From: Cutibacterium modestum
Lineage (GTDB): Bacteria; Actinomycetota; Actinomycetes; Propionibacteriales; Propionibacteriaceae
Assembly (NCBI RefSeq): GCF_008326345.1
Contig: NZ_BJEN01000001.1
Span: 682,001-746,000 of the forward strand
DNA: 64,000 bases
Direction: 5' to 3'
A program made the translations under genes and the position numbers. Below the pieces are notes generated by a model. That model was given only the letters and a program-made list of their open reading frames with translations, was not told where the DNA came from and did no database searches. This document shows positions 53,956-62,683 of this stretch, in pieces. Within the stretch, counting starts at the first letter, position 1. The number at the start of each line of letters is the position of its first letter.

Positions 53956-55095
53956 GTGTCCTGCAAGAAGAAAGCTTCCCGCAAGACCGCCGCCGCAAGC
54001 AGCCCCAGCACGCTCAAGGAGCAGCGTGCCCAGGCGCTGGAGACCGCCGCCGCATACCTCGCCGCCGCCCAGGACAAGGCTGCTCCGTTGGCCGCGCATG
54101 TCAATAACAAGATTGGTCCCCTGACTGATCAGATCTCAGACAAAATCGGCCCGCTCTCCGAGAAGCTCGGTCCCCTCTCCGATCAGGCTGTCGAAGCTGG
54201 CAAGAAGGCCCTCGATGCCTCGAAGGGGTACACTCAGGAGAAGGTCGTTCCGGCCCTTCATCAGGCCTATGACACCTTCCAGAACGATGTCCTGCCTGGC
54301 CTTGAAGAGCACGCTGGGAAAGTCGTCTCTCATCCGGCCGTTGAGGAAGCCACTCGTCGTGGGCAGGCCGCCTTCTCCGCTCTCAAGGGCGAGTCGACCG
54401 AGCTGGCCGCCAAAGCCGGCGTCGAGACGAAGTCGGTCAAGAAGGCCAAGCGTCGCGGCAAGTTCGGCAAGGTGTTAGGGACTCTCGCCGTCCTCGGCGG
54501 CATTTCCGCCACGGCAGTTGTGGCTGCCCGCCGCTTCCTCAGCTCTTCCGACGACGGTTGGACCGCCCGCGAGCCCAAGGTCACCTACTCGTGGACCCCG
54601 GGTGATAAGGACAAGGCCGACAAACCCGCCCCGGAAGCTGACGAGAAGCCCCAGGAGACGCCAGCCCCCAAGTCCGAGACCACTCACGCTTCGAAGCCCG
54701 TTGCCAAACCGGTAAATAAGCCCGAGCCGGCAACGGAAGACAAGTCGGTCCCGGCTGACCCGGTCGCCACTATGGCCGATGAAGGCGGCCCGGCCGCTGC
54801 TGCCCCGGAAACCACCGCCGAGACCACTACGTTTGTTGACGAGGGTGCTCGCTCCGAGACCACGTCAAAGGATGGCACCGTCAAGGCTCCCCAGGAGGGC
54901 ACCAAGGACGAGGGCACTAAGGCCACGTCATACGTCGGAGACAATCCGCCCGAGGGCTACGTCATTAAGGGCAATGACCGCTCGATGAAATACCACGTCC
55001 CGGGCTCGGGTGGCTACGACCGCACCATTGCCGATGTGTGGTTCGCCACCGAAGAGGCTGCTCAGGCCGTCGGGTTCACCAAGGCCCAACGCTGA
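53956..55095 (+). CDS. Ala/Lys/Pro-rich membrane-anchored protein with a C-terminal 'sunset'-like domain
   Basis: Protein of 379 residues whose function I do not know. A Lys/Ala-rich start leads to amphipathic helices with repeated [21 protein letters not shown] and to a long helical region (about 80-175). One short hydrophobic segment (about 175-193, [19 protein letters not shown]) probably crosses the membrane. A Pro/Glu/Lys/Thr-rich low-complexity part follows (about 210-325). The last 45 residues ([20 protein letters not shown] and [18 protein letters not shown]) resemble the small 'sunset' domain. GTG start with TTGGAGG upstream; monocistronic, with a strong terminator. Confidence 0.8.
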   Translation: MSCKKKASRKTAAASSPSTLKEQRAQALETAAAYLAAAQDKAAPLAAHVNNKIGPLTDQISDKIGPLSEKLGPLSDQAVEAGKKALDASKGYTQEKVVPALHQAYDTFQNDVLPGLEEHAGKVVSHPAVEEATRRGQAAFSALKGESTELAAKAGVETKSVKKAKRRGKFGKVLGTLAVLGGISATAVVAARRFLSSSDDGWTAREPKVTYSWTPGDKDKADKPAPEADEKPQETPAPKSETTHASKPVAKPVNKPEPATEDKSVPADPVATMADEGGPAAAAPETTAETTTFVDEGARSETTSKDGTVKAPQEGTKDEGTKATSYVGDNPPEGYVIKGNDRSMKYHVPGSGGYDRTIADVWFATEEAAQAVGFTKAQR

Positions 55096-55115
55096 GCGTC
55101 GCGTCACCCCCTTTT

Positions 55116-55155
55116 GACGGGGCTCACCACCGTGGTGGTGAGCCCCGTCGTTTTC
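55116..55155 (+). terminator. Strong intrinsic terminator
   Basis: Perfect 15-bp stem (GACGGGGCTCACCAC at 55116-55130, its complement at 55135-55149), 4-base loop, followed by GTTTTC. It begins 20 bases after the stop of the preceding gene. Confidence 0.92.
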
Positions 55156-55232
55156 AACGCCAGCGCGCGTTGAAGGAGGCGGAGCAACAACATTCGGATA
55201 CCGAAACGACCCGAACATTCCCCAGCGCTAAC

Positions 55233-55256
55233 TGTGATACGAATCACTTCAAGTGA
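55233..55256. promoter_or_regulatory. CRP/GlxR-like site overlapping a second dyad
   Basis: TGTGA-N6-TCACT (55233-55248) fits the CRP-family consensus TGTGA-N6-TCACA with one change. It overlaps TCACTT-C-AAGTGA (55244-55256), a perfect 6+1+6 dyad. Both lie in the 294-bp AT-richer region between the terminator at 55149 and the HTH gene at 55390. I see no gene there; TATAAC (55275-55280) is a possible -10. Confidence 0.45.
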
Positions 55257-55389
55257 CACAGTGCGTAACAGTTCTATAACAACGCATTGCTGATGTCACG
55301 ATATGCGTCTGTGATAGCACTTATTCCGGTTAGAAGAGTGTTCTGTCCACTTCATGCGGGCATAAACCACCGACAGAAAGGCCTGTCAC

Positions 55390-55869
55390 ATGATCGCTAT
55401 GGATCTCGAGTCTTCGAAAACGTCGACTGCATGGGTCGACGCCCGTTTCTTTTCCCTCCATGTCCGTTCCCTTGTCCATGAATGCCGCGTTCCGTGGCGT
55501 GTCATCGCCCTGCTCGCGCATGTCCCTAGTCGTATCGTCCAGAGACTCGCTGGCCAGGGGGATCGCCCAATTCACCGCATCCGCGTTATCGACGCCATGC
55601 GCATCCTGCGCATCAGTACCGACGACATCGACGCGGCACGCGAACGTATCGTGCCAGCAGGAAGTACGCGCACCCGACTCCTCGCCCTTCAGAAGGCCGG
55701 CTGTGACATTGCTGAAATCGCCACCATGCTGGACGTGACGATGTCCCACGCCGCGGATCTCATAAGCGGCGAGGCACAGCTGTGCACTGAGATGACGCGG
55801 CTACGCGGACGGGCCGCTTGTCAAGCTCGCGGTCTGTTCGCCACCGCAGAATCCCTCACATCTATGTGA
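55390..55869 (+). CDS. Small helix-turn-helix protein of unknown role
   Basis: Protein of 159 residues, mostly helical, with no membrane segment. Two stretches look like helix-turn-helix units: VPWRVIALLAHVPSRIVQRL (about 34-53) and KAGCDIAEIATMLDVTMSHA (about 101-120). Related small proteins occur in actinobacterial genomes and mobile elements as likely DNA-binding proteins. AAAGG precedes the ATG at about ten bases; ATG 55399 is an alternative start. The prepilin peptidase gene starts nine bases after its stop, so the two form an operon. Confidence 0.65.
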   Translation: MIAMDLESSKTSTAWVDARFFSLHVRSLVHECRVPWRVIALLAHVPSRIVQRLAGQGDRPIHRIRVIDAMRILRISTDDIDAARERIVPAGSTRTRLLALQKAGCDIAEIATMLDVTMSHAADLISGEAQLCTEMTRLRGRAACQARGLFATAESLTSM

Positions 55870-55878
55870 GCGACACCC

Positions 55879-56589
55879 ATGTGGATCATCCTCGGCTCCA
55901 CCGTGGCCTGCGGCCTGGCGCTGTGGCATCTGCACGTGACGGTCCCTCATCTCGTCGAGCCAACTATCGAAGAAGTGGGAGACGAGGTGCTGGCAATCAA
56001 GCCCAGATACGACTCCCTCGCCACTCCACTGCGAACTGTCGTCGTCGCCGTGACGGCAGTCGTATGTGGGGCCGCGTCGACTCTCACGCCACCCTGGACG
56101 TGGGGCGTATGGTGGATCTGGTCGGGATCGGTGACCACTCTGGTAGTCGTCGACCATGCGACGACTTTCTTACCACTGAGGTTATGGCGTCGCTGCGTCG
56201 CCGAGGCTGGATTAGCCCTCCTGGCCGGAATTGTCCTGACGCAGCCACCACAGGCACGCTCGCTCGTTGCGTGTGTTCTGATCGCGGCAGCCTCAACAGC
56301 GTTTTTCTGGCTCATGTGGCGGCTCAGTTCATCCCTCGGATACGGCGATGTCAAGCTTGCATCAGGTACCGGTTTTCTGGGAGCGACGACAGCCGCATCC
56401 ATCCCACACCCGGATTTCATCCGTGCTGGGATGACGACTCTGCTCTCCGCTACCATCCTGAGAGCCGTCGTGGCCATCGCCGTCACCCTCGTTCGCAAAC
56501 ATCGTCCCTCGCCATGGGGATCAGCATTCGCCTATGGGCCAGCCCTGTGGGCGGGCCCCTGGATGGCGTTAGTGATCAGCCTCGAGTAG
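55879..56589 (+). CDS. Type IV prepilin peptidase-like (A24) membrane protein
   Basis: Membrane aspartic protease of 236 residues with about seven helices. The catalytic pair is Asp92 in VVDHATTFLPLRL (Dxx-T-x-x-LP pattern) and Asp157 in GYGDVKLASG, the GxGD motif. The N-terminal methylase domain of full-length PilD is absent, so it is of the short TadV/CpaA type, which cleaves prepilin leaders. No pilin or secretion ATPase gene lies in the window; the substrates must be elsewhere. Its 3' end overlaps the convergent trpD by 14 bp. Confidence 0.88.
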   Translation: MWIILGSTVACGLALWHLHVTVPHLVEPTIEEVGDEVLAIKPRYDSLATPLRTVVVAVTAVVCGAASTLTPPWTWGVWWIWSGSVTTLVVVDHATTFLPLRLWRRCVAEAGLALLAGIVLTQPPQARSLVACVLIAAASTAFFWLMWRLSSSLGYGDVKLASGTGFLGATTAASIPHPDFIRAGMTTLLSATILRAVVAIAVTLVRKHRPSPWGSAFAYGPALWAGPWMALVISLE

Positions 56590-57626
56590 CAGCAATCCAG
56601 CGGTCGAGACGGTTCTGTGCGGCGCCGGAATCAATCGATTGAGCGGCACGCTCCAACCTTTGGGCGAGCTGTGGAACGACGTCATCATCGACCTGCGGGC
56701 CGTCATATGCCAACAGGGCTGCAGCGGCGTTAAGCAGCACGATGTCACGCACCGGGCCATGCTCCCCCGCCAGCATCGTGCGCACCACACCAGCGTTGAA
56801 CGTGGGATCCCCTCCGACAAGGTCGGCTGGCGCGGCTGCGGCAAGCCCGAACGCGGCCGGATCAACCTCGGTCTCGATGACAGCGCCGTGTGCAATAACC
56901 CATACCTGGGAGTCATCGTCGTAGTCAACTCGTCCAGACCATTTTCGCCATGGAAGACGAGGCCGCGCGTGCCTCGTGCTGCCAAAGCGTCCGCAACGAG
57001 AGGGGCCATGACACCATCAGCAATCCCAATCGCTGCGGCATAGGGACGAGCTGGGTTGGTCAACGGGCCAAGAAGATTGGAGGTAGTTTGAATGCCCAAT
57101 TCCTTGCGAGCGGGAGCCGCATAGCGCAGAGATGCGTGGTACCAGGGTGCAAACAGGAACGCCAGGCCAATTTCTTCGAGGACCGCGGCATGACGCTTCG
57201 GATCAATATCGACCCCTACGCCGAGGGCCTCCAAGCAGTCGGCGGCACCACAGGCTGAGCTAGCAGCTCGGTTACCGTGTTTAACGACCTTCGCTCCAGC
57301 ACCCGCAGCAACGAGAGCCGCCATCGTGGAGACGTTGACAGTGTTGACTCGATCGCCACCAGTACCGACGATGTCGACCGTGTCCCGGTCCAACTCCACC
57401 GGAGTGGGCTGGGAGATCATGCCCTCAGCCATGCCGGTGATCTCATCGGCCGTCCCTCCCTTAGCCCGAAGTGCCACCGCAAGTCCAGCAACCTGGACTG
57501 GAGTCAATTGCCCCGACAGGACCCGTTCCATGGCTGCACGAGCGGTAGCGCGATCCATGTCGCGCCTGACCACGAGACGGCTAGTAGGTCAGCCCAGGTG
57601 AATTCGTCGATGCGGTCCTCGGGCAT
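56576..57626 (-). pseudogene. trpD: Anthranilate phosphoribosyltransferase, two frameshifts
   Basis: TrpD adds phosphoribose to anthranilate in tryptophan synthesis. The gene starts at ATG 57626 (GAAGGAG upstream) with MPEDRIDEFTWADLL, but that frame is lost near 57582-57584. The next frame resumes with LVVRRDMDRATARAAMERVL, has VDIVGTGGDRVNTVNVSTM, KHGNRAASSACGAAD and GLDELTTT, and is lost near 56917-56925. The last part (VRTMLAGEHGPVRDIVLLNA, DRWIAATRG) is in a third frame ending at 56576. Each break is explained by one missing base. Unrepaired, the gene cannot give an active enzyme. Confidence 0.85.
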
Positions 57627-57684
57627 GGAACTCCTTCGGGCTACACAGTTTGTTTGTTCAGCAGCAGCTTGGGTCTCAAAGTGC

Positions 57685-58134
57685 TCAGTGGTGCCCGGCA
57701 GGTTCACGCTGCTCAGCAGCATCGCCACGAACGCCACGAATCACTGAAACTACTGTCTGAAGTAAGGCGACCGGATCGACAGGATGGGTAGCAATGGCGT
57801 CAGCATGAGACCAGGACGCTAACCAGGCATCGGCGATGCGGGCTACCAACAAGACAACGGGCGGGCAATTCTCAACCTCATCTTTGAGCTGATGACACAC
57901 ACCCATCCCGCCGTAAGGGGCAGATTCGCCGTCAGCGATCAGAACGTCACAGTGGCCACTACTCATGGCGTCAACCACCGAGGCCTGAGTGGCTGTCTCA
58001 ACGACCTCGGCACGTGGAAGGTCCGGGGCAATCATCCCGGCCAAAGCGACTTTCACCTGTTCGCGAACAGTGTGATCATCAGAATAGACGAGAATCCTGA
58101 GAGCACCCGACGGCTCCCCATGCTTGTCGCCCAT
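57685..58134 (-). CDS. Receiver-domain-like protein with a degenerate switch
   Basis: Stand-alone response-regulator-like protein of 149 residues. The acidic pair is Asp19/Asp20 (LVYSDDHTVREQV) and the phospho-acceptor position Asp68 (DVLIADGES). The conserved lysine of receivers is replaced by His117 (ATHPVDP), and the usual Thr/Ser is Ala98. There is no output domain; the last 20 residues are polar. It may be regulated without phosphorylation. AAAGGG precedes the ATG. It lies upstream of trpD, 58 bp away, and is divergent from ctaE. The 249 bp up to ctaE holds no gene I can see. Confidence 0.75.
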   Translation of the reverse strand: MGDKHGEPSGALRILVYSDDHTVREQVKVALAGMIAPDLPRAEVVETATQASVVDAMSSGHCDVLIADGESAPYGGMGVCHQLKDEVENCPPVVLLVARIADAWLASWSHADAIATHPVDPVALLQTVVSVIRGVRGDAAEQREPAGHH

Positions 58135-58347
58135 GAGCGGCCCTTTCCCTCGACGGCGTAGGACTGACTGACATCTCGGTCACGACCGGATGCAACACGG
58201 CAGATATTACACAGCTTGAGGACTGCCCCCGCGCACCTAGGACCTTCCTGTCTAGAGACACGCAGTATCACGCGGCGGATAAGTCGCTGCGCTTGCCATC
58301 TGGACTCTTCGAGCCAACCCCGAATCGAGCTGGAACGACGAAACAGC

Positions 58348-58377
58348 ATGACCAAGTGACACATTTCCGGCCATAAT
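58348..58377 (+). promoter_or_regulatory. Promoter of ctaE, leaderless type
   Basis: -35 ATGACC (58348-58353), 18-bp spacer, -10 CATAAT (58372-58377); the GTG start is at 58384, six bases on. The same ATGACC -35 occurs in front of guaB1. Confidence 0.5.
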
Positions 58378-58383
58378 GAGGCC

Positions 58384-59079
58384 GTGGCCACTTCAGCGCA
58401 GGCCTCACAACGACCGACGGGCGCCATCCATCCGATCGCGCCGACGCGCCTTAACGCGCCGGCAGGTCGTCCCGATGCCCTGCCCATGGGCGTCTGGGTG
58501 TGGCTGGCGAGTGAGCTCATGTTCTTCGCCGCGCTCTTCGCCGCGTACTTCATGATTCGCCAGACGACAAGCGACATGGCCGCCACGGGCCAGCAAACCC
58601 TTTGGCAGAGCGAGTCCTCTCACCTTGCAGTAGGGGCCGCCGCCATCAACACCCTGATCCTGGTACTGTCCTCAGTCACCTGCCAGATGGGCGTTCACGC
58701 CGCCGAGCATGGCCAAGTCAGGCGCAGCAAAGGTCTTGCAGCGGTCACCTCATGGGGCATGCGCGAGTGGTACACCCTGACCTTCATTATGGGCGCAGTG
58801 TTCATCGCTGGGCAGATCGCGGAGTACATCACCCTCATCGATGAAGGCCACACTATCTCCTCGAGTGTCTACTTCTCAGCCTTCTTCCTTGCTACCGGTT
58901 TTCACGGCTTGCACGTCACTGGCGGCCTGGTTCTGTTCTTGTTCACACTTGCCCGCACCTACATGGCTCGGCGGTTCACGCACGAGCAAGCAGTCACGGC
59001 AATGGTTGTTTCCTACTACTGGCACTTTGTTGACGTGGTGTGGATCATCCTGTTCTCGGTGATCTACATCGTGCGCTGA
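58384..59079 (+). CDS. ctaE: Cytochrome c oxidase subunit III
   Basis: Membrane subunit of the aa3 oxidase, 231 residues with five main helices. PMGVWVWLASELMFFAALFA, REWYTLTFIMGAVFIAGQIAE, ATGFHGLHVTGGLVLF and YYWHFVDVVWIILF are standard subunit III blocks. GTG start and no ribosome site. Its place before qcrCAB reflects the bc1-aa3 supercomplex of actinobacteria, in which electrons pass directly without a soluble cytochrome c. The other oxidase subunits are outside the window. Confidence 0.96.
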   Translation: MATSAQASQRPTGAIHPIAPTRLNAPAGRPDALPMGVWVWLASELMFFAALFAAYFMIRQTTSDMAATGQQTLWQSESSHLAVGAAAINTLILVLSSVTCQMGVHAAEHGQVRRSKGLAAVTSWGMREWYTLTFIMGAVFIAGQIAEYITLIDEGHTISSSVYFSAFFLATGFHGLHVTGGLVLFLFTLARTYMARRFTHEQAVTAMVVSYYWHFVDVVWIILFSVIYIVR

Positions 59080-59110
59080 CGACCCTGCTCCGAGAAAGGT
59101 GACTGCGGTG

Positions 59111-59908
59111 ATGAAATTCCTCTCCACGAAACGGCACAGTCGAGCAGCCAAACCCGTACTGTTGCTGCTGGCCTTAGTGGGGTGCGTGTACGCCTTTGTC
59201 AGTCCTTCGGCCTCCGGCCAGGCGGATACGAATGTGTCGACCCAGGTGGCCCAGGGCAAAGAAATCTTTCAGCAGAACTGCTCCTCTTGCCACGGTTTGA
59301 ACGGCGAAGGCACCACCCAGGGCCCGTCTTTGGCTGGCGTCGGAGCTGCCGCGGTTGACTTCCAGATGGGTACTGGCCGTATGCCAATGGCTCGCCCTGA
59401 GGCTCAGGCTCCGTCGAAGAAGACGAAGTTCACTGACGAGGAGATTGCCGCAGTTGGCGCATACGTCGCTTCACTCGCACCCGGACCGGAGGTTCCCTCC
59501 TCGCGGAGCCTCAATACCTCGAACTTGAAGTCTGAGGAACTAGCCCGAGGTGCTGAGCTATTCAAGACCAACTGCTCGGCCTGCCACAATATTGAGGGTC
59601 GCGGCGGCGCCCTCCCCGAGGGTGCTTATGCTCCCTCCCTCATGAAGACCTCCGACAAGCACATTTACGAAGCTATGCGCACTGGCCCACAGCAGATGCC
59701 GGTGTTCTCCAAGTCCGTCATTACCGACCAGGACGCCCGTGAAATTATCGGCTACCTGCAGACCACTCATGCCGAGCCCAATAATGGTGGCTTTGCCCTT
59801 GGTGGTATTGGCCCGGTCACTGAGGGCCTGTTCGGTTGGATCATCGGCATCGGCGGCCTAGTCCTGGTCGCTGGATGGCTGGCACGAAAGGGGGCTCGCG
59901 CGAAGTGA
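59111..59908 (+). CDS. qcrC: Di-heme cytochrome c subunit of the bc1 complex
   Basis: Membrane-anchored cytochrome cc of about 265 residues. An N-terminal hydrophobic segment (about 14-32) is followed by two heme-binding CxxCH motifs, CSSCHG (57-62) and CSACHN (155-160), and a C-terminal helix (about 235-258). The two hemes replace a soluble cytochrome c and pass electrons straight to the oxidase. Start ATG 59111, with GTG 59108 or 59099 possible. Its stop overlaps the qcrA start (GTGA). Confidence 0.96.
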   Translation: MKFLSTKRHSRAAKPVLLLLALVGCVYAFVSPSASGQADTNVSTQVAQGKEIFQQNCSSCHGLNGEGTTQGPSLAGVGAAAVDFQMGTGRMPMARPEAQAPSKKTKFTDEEIAAVGAYVASLAPGPEVPSSRSLNTSNLKSEELARGAELFKTNCSACHNIEGRGGALPEGAYAPSLMKTSDKHIYEAMRTGPQQMPVFSKSVITDQDAREIIGYLQTTHAEPNNGGFALGGIGPVTEGLFGWIIGIGGLVLVAGWLARKGARAK

Positions 59909-60957
59909 GCGATAAATACACTGAACGCAACGAGCTGCCGGTCGAGAACCCGGGGGTCGAACCCTACGTTGAGCGTTACACCGACGCTAATCCGAGGGCC
60001 GGAAACCGCGCATACCGACAGGTTTTGACTCTTCTCGGTCTGGTCCCAGTTCTTGCTATTGCTTTCGTCGTCGTGTACTTCGCAGTGCCTCGCGACGCGA
60101 CCGTCGAAATCGGTCCGTTGTACATGAACGCTTCTACCTTCGCGCTGGGGTTGTGCGCAGGGCTCGCGGTGCTATTCATCGGCATTGCGTGCATCCACTG
60201 GGCCAAGCAGATTATGGGGGACGAAGAGATCATCCAGGAGCGGCATCCGGTCAATTCCGATGCCACTGATCGTGGGGAATTCGCCAAGCAGTGGCGTATT
60301 GGCGCCGAGCAGTCCGGACTTTCCCGACGCAAACTCATCGGCGGGGCCCTTGGGAGCGCCATCGGCATTATGGCTGTGCCGGCTATCGTCACCCTCGCTG
60401 ACCTGGGCCCCAAGCCTGGATCGGGAACTCGTCGCGCGACGATTGAACGGACCATCTGGGCTGAAGGTGTGCGGCTGGTCAACGACATCACCTTCCAGCC
60501 CATCAAGGCCTCCGATCTCGAAATTGGCCAGCTCGTCAACGCGGAGCCCGAGAACCTCAAGGACCTTGAGGGGGCTGAGTTCCAGCGCGCGAAAGCCAAG
60601 GCTGCCATCCTTATCGTCCGAATGGATCCTGACTCCATCAAGATCCCCGAATCCCGTAAAGACTGGCAAGTCGGCGGCATCTTGTCGTATTCCAAGATCT
60701 GCACCCACGTCGGTTGCCCTGTCAACCTCTGGGAGCAGCAGACGCACCACCTGTTGTGCCCTTGCCACCAGTCGACCTTTGACCTAGGCGACTCCGGTGT
60801 TGTCGTCTTCGGCCCTGCCGGACGCTCGTTGCCACAGCTACCCATCACCGTTGACGGCAAAGGCTACCTGGTCGCTCGAAGCGACTTCACCGTTCCGGTA
60901 GGCCCGTCCTACTTCGAACGAGACTCTCGTCACGACTACAAAAAGGGTGACAACTGA
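59905..60957 (+). CDS. qcrA: Rieske iron-sulfur subunit of the bc1 complex
   Basis: Subunit of 350 residues with three N-terminal membrane helices (about 35-57, 75-97, 140-160), as in other actinobacteria, and a Rieske domain outside with the 2Fe-2S ligands in CTHVGC (266-271) and CPCHQS (285-290). A twin-arginine-like SRRKL precedes the third helix and fits Tat-dependent export of the folded domain. GTG start overlapping qcrC; its stop overlaps the qcrB start (TGATG). Confidence 0.97.
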   Translation: MSDKYTERNELPVENPGVEPYVERYTDANPRAGNRAYRQVLTLLGLVPVLAIAFVVVYFAVPRDATVEIGPLYMNASTFALGLCAGLAVLFIGIACIHWAKQIMGDEEIIQERHPVNSDATDRGEFAKQWRIGAEQSGLSRRKLIGGALGSAIGIMAVPAIVTLADLGPKPGSGTRRATIERTIWAEGVRLVNDITFQPIKASDLEIGQLVNAEPENLKDLEGAEFQRAKAKAAILIVRMDPDSIKIPESRKDWQVGGILSYSKICTHVGCPVNLWEQQTHHLLCPCHQSTFDLGDSGVVVFGPAGRSLPQLPITVDGKGYLVARSDFTVPVGPSYFERDSRHDYKKGDN

Positions 60958-62636
60958 TGGCCCGGCCAACTGGCATCGCCGAAGAATCACCCACCCTGCG
61001 CACCGCGACGGCTGACGATAGGCCATCGGGTCGCGGAATGCGGATTGTCAACTGGCACGACGACCGTCTGGGGCTAGCTAAGATGGGCAAGGAGAACCTG
61101 CGCAAGGTCTTCCCTGACCACTGGTCCTTCCTACTGGGTGAGATTGCCCTGTACTCTTTCGTTGTCCTGCTGCTCACGGGCGTATTCCTGACCATCTGGT
61201 TCAAGCCGTCAATGGCCGAGGTCGACTACAACGGCCCCTACCAGCTACTCAAGGGAACACCCATGTCGGAGGCCTTCGCCTCCACTCTGGATCTCTCCTT
61301 CGAGGTGCGTGGTGGCCTGCTGATTCGCCAGATCCATCACTGGGCGGCCATTCTCTTCGTGGCAGCGGCCACCGTGCATATGCTGCGTATCTTCTTCACT
61401 GGCGCTTTCCGCAAGCCCCGTGAAATCAACTGGCTGATCGGCCTCGGCTTGCTCATGCTCGCCATGGTCGAGGGCTTCGCTGGCTACTCGCTTCCTGATG
61501 ACCTGCTATCCGGCACCGGTCTTCGATTCGCCGATGGCCTGATGCGTGCCATCCCTCTGGTGGGCACCTGGGTTGAATTTTTCGTCTTCAACGGTGAATT
61601 CCCGGGAACCGCAATTGTCCCCCGCCTATACATGGTGCATATCCTGCTCATCCCAGCACTGATCCTCGGGTTGGTGGCCGCCCACCTCACGCTGGTCGTC
61701 TACCACAAGCACACCCAGTATCCGGGTCCTGGACGCACCGAAAAGAATGTCGTGGGTTACCCGCTGTTCCCGGTGTACGCGGCCAAGGCTGGCGGTTTCT
61801 TCTTCGTGGTCTTCGGTGTGTTGACTCTCATGGGCACTTTCCTTCAGATCAACCCGGTCTGGAAGTTCGGGCCCTACAACCCGGGCGAGGTCACGGCCGG
61901 ATCCCAGCCCGACTGGTACATGGGCTGGCTTGAGGGTGCTGTGCGTATCACCCCGAACTGGGAGTGGCACATCGGTCACACCACCTGGAGTTGGAACATT
62001 TTCCTTCCGGGCGTGTGCCTCATGGGCGTGTTGTTCACCCTGCTGGTGGCGTGGCCCTTCGTCGAAAAATGGATCACTGGTGACGAGTCCGAGCGCCACC
62101 TGCTCGACCGCCCGCGAAATGTCCCGACCCGTACCGCACTCGGCGTTGCCGCCATGAGTTGCTACGCCATGTTCTGGCTCTCGGGAGCCAACGACATCGT
62201 CGCGACCCACTTCCACCTGTCGCTGAACGCGATCACGTATTTCATGCGTGGCGCGATCTTCGTCGTCCCGATCATCACCTACCAGATCACCAAGCGTATT
62301 TGCGTAGCTCTGCAGCGAAACGACCGTCAGCGTCTACTCCATGGGTCGCCCTCCGGCGAAATCATTCGCGAACCTAATGGTGCATTCCACGAAGCTCACG
62401 TACTGGTCAGCGACGATGAGGCCTGGACCCTCACCCAGCACAAGACCTACCCCGTCCTCACGGCTGGATCGATCGACGATCGTGGTCGCAAGGTCAGCAA
62501 GACGCGTGCTCGCTGGATGAAGTGGTTCCTTGGTGACAACGCTCCCAAGGTCACCCATGAAGAACTGGAGGCAGCTCGCCATCACGCCGAGATCGGCTCT
62601 GGTCGCTCCGCCACCCAGGCAGAGATCACCGACTGA
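60957..62636 (+). CDS. qcrB: Cytochrome b subunit of the bc1 complex
   Basis: Membrane subunit of 559 residues holding the two b hemes and both quinone sites. Heme ligands lie in QIHHWAAILFVAAATVHMLR and HILLIPALILGLVAAHLTLV. The quinol site motif is PDWY (QPDWYMGW) instead of the PEWY of proteobacteria, a known actinobacterial variant. The C-terminal hydrophilic extension (about 450-559) is long, as in other actinobacteria. This subunit is the target of Q203-type inhibitors in mycobacteria. Confidence 0.97.
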   Translation: MARPTGIAEESPTLRTATADDRPSGRGMRIVNWHDDRLGLAKMGKENLRKVFPDHWSFLLGEIALYSFVVLLLTGVFLTIWFKPSMAEVDYNGPYQLLKGTPMSEAFASTLDLSFEVRGGLLIRQIHHWAAILFVAAATVHMLRIFFTGAFRKPREINWLIGLGLLMLAMVEGFAGYSLPDDLLSGTGLRFADGLMRAIPLVGTWVEFFVFNGEFPGTAIVPRLYMVHILLIPALILGLVAAHLTLVVYHKHTQYPGPGRTEKNVVGYPLFPVYAAKAGGFFFVVFGVLTLMGTFLQINPVWKFGPYNPGEVTAGSQPDWYMGWLEGAVRITPNWEWHIGHTTWSWNIFLPGVCLMGVLFTLLVAWPFVEKWITGDESERHLLDRPRNVPTRTALGVAAMSCYAMFWLSGANDIVATHFHLSLNAITYFMRGAIFVVPIITYQITKRICVALQRNDRQRLLHGSPSGEIIREPNGAFHEAHVLVSDDEAWTLTQHKTYPVLTAGSIDDRGRKVSKTRARWMKWFLGDNAPKVTHEELEAARHHAEIGSGRSATQAEITD

Positions 62637-62683
62637 TCCCCGCTTTAACTAGCCCCGGAAGACAGTTCGTTATGCGGGTCCTG

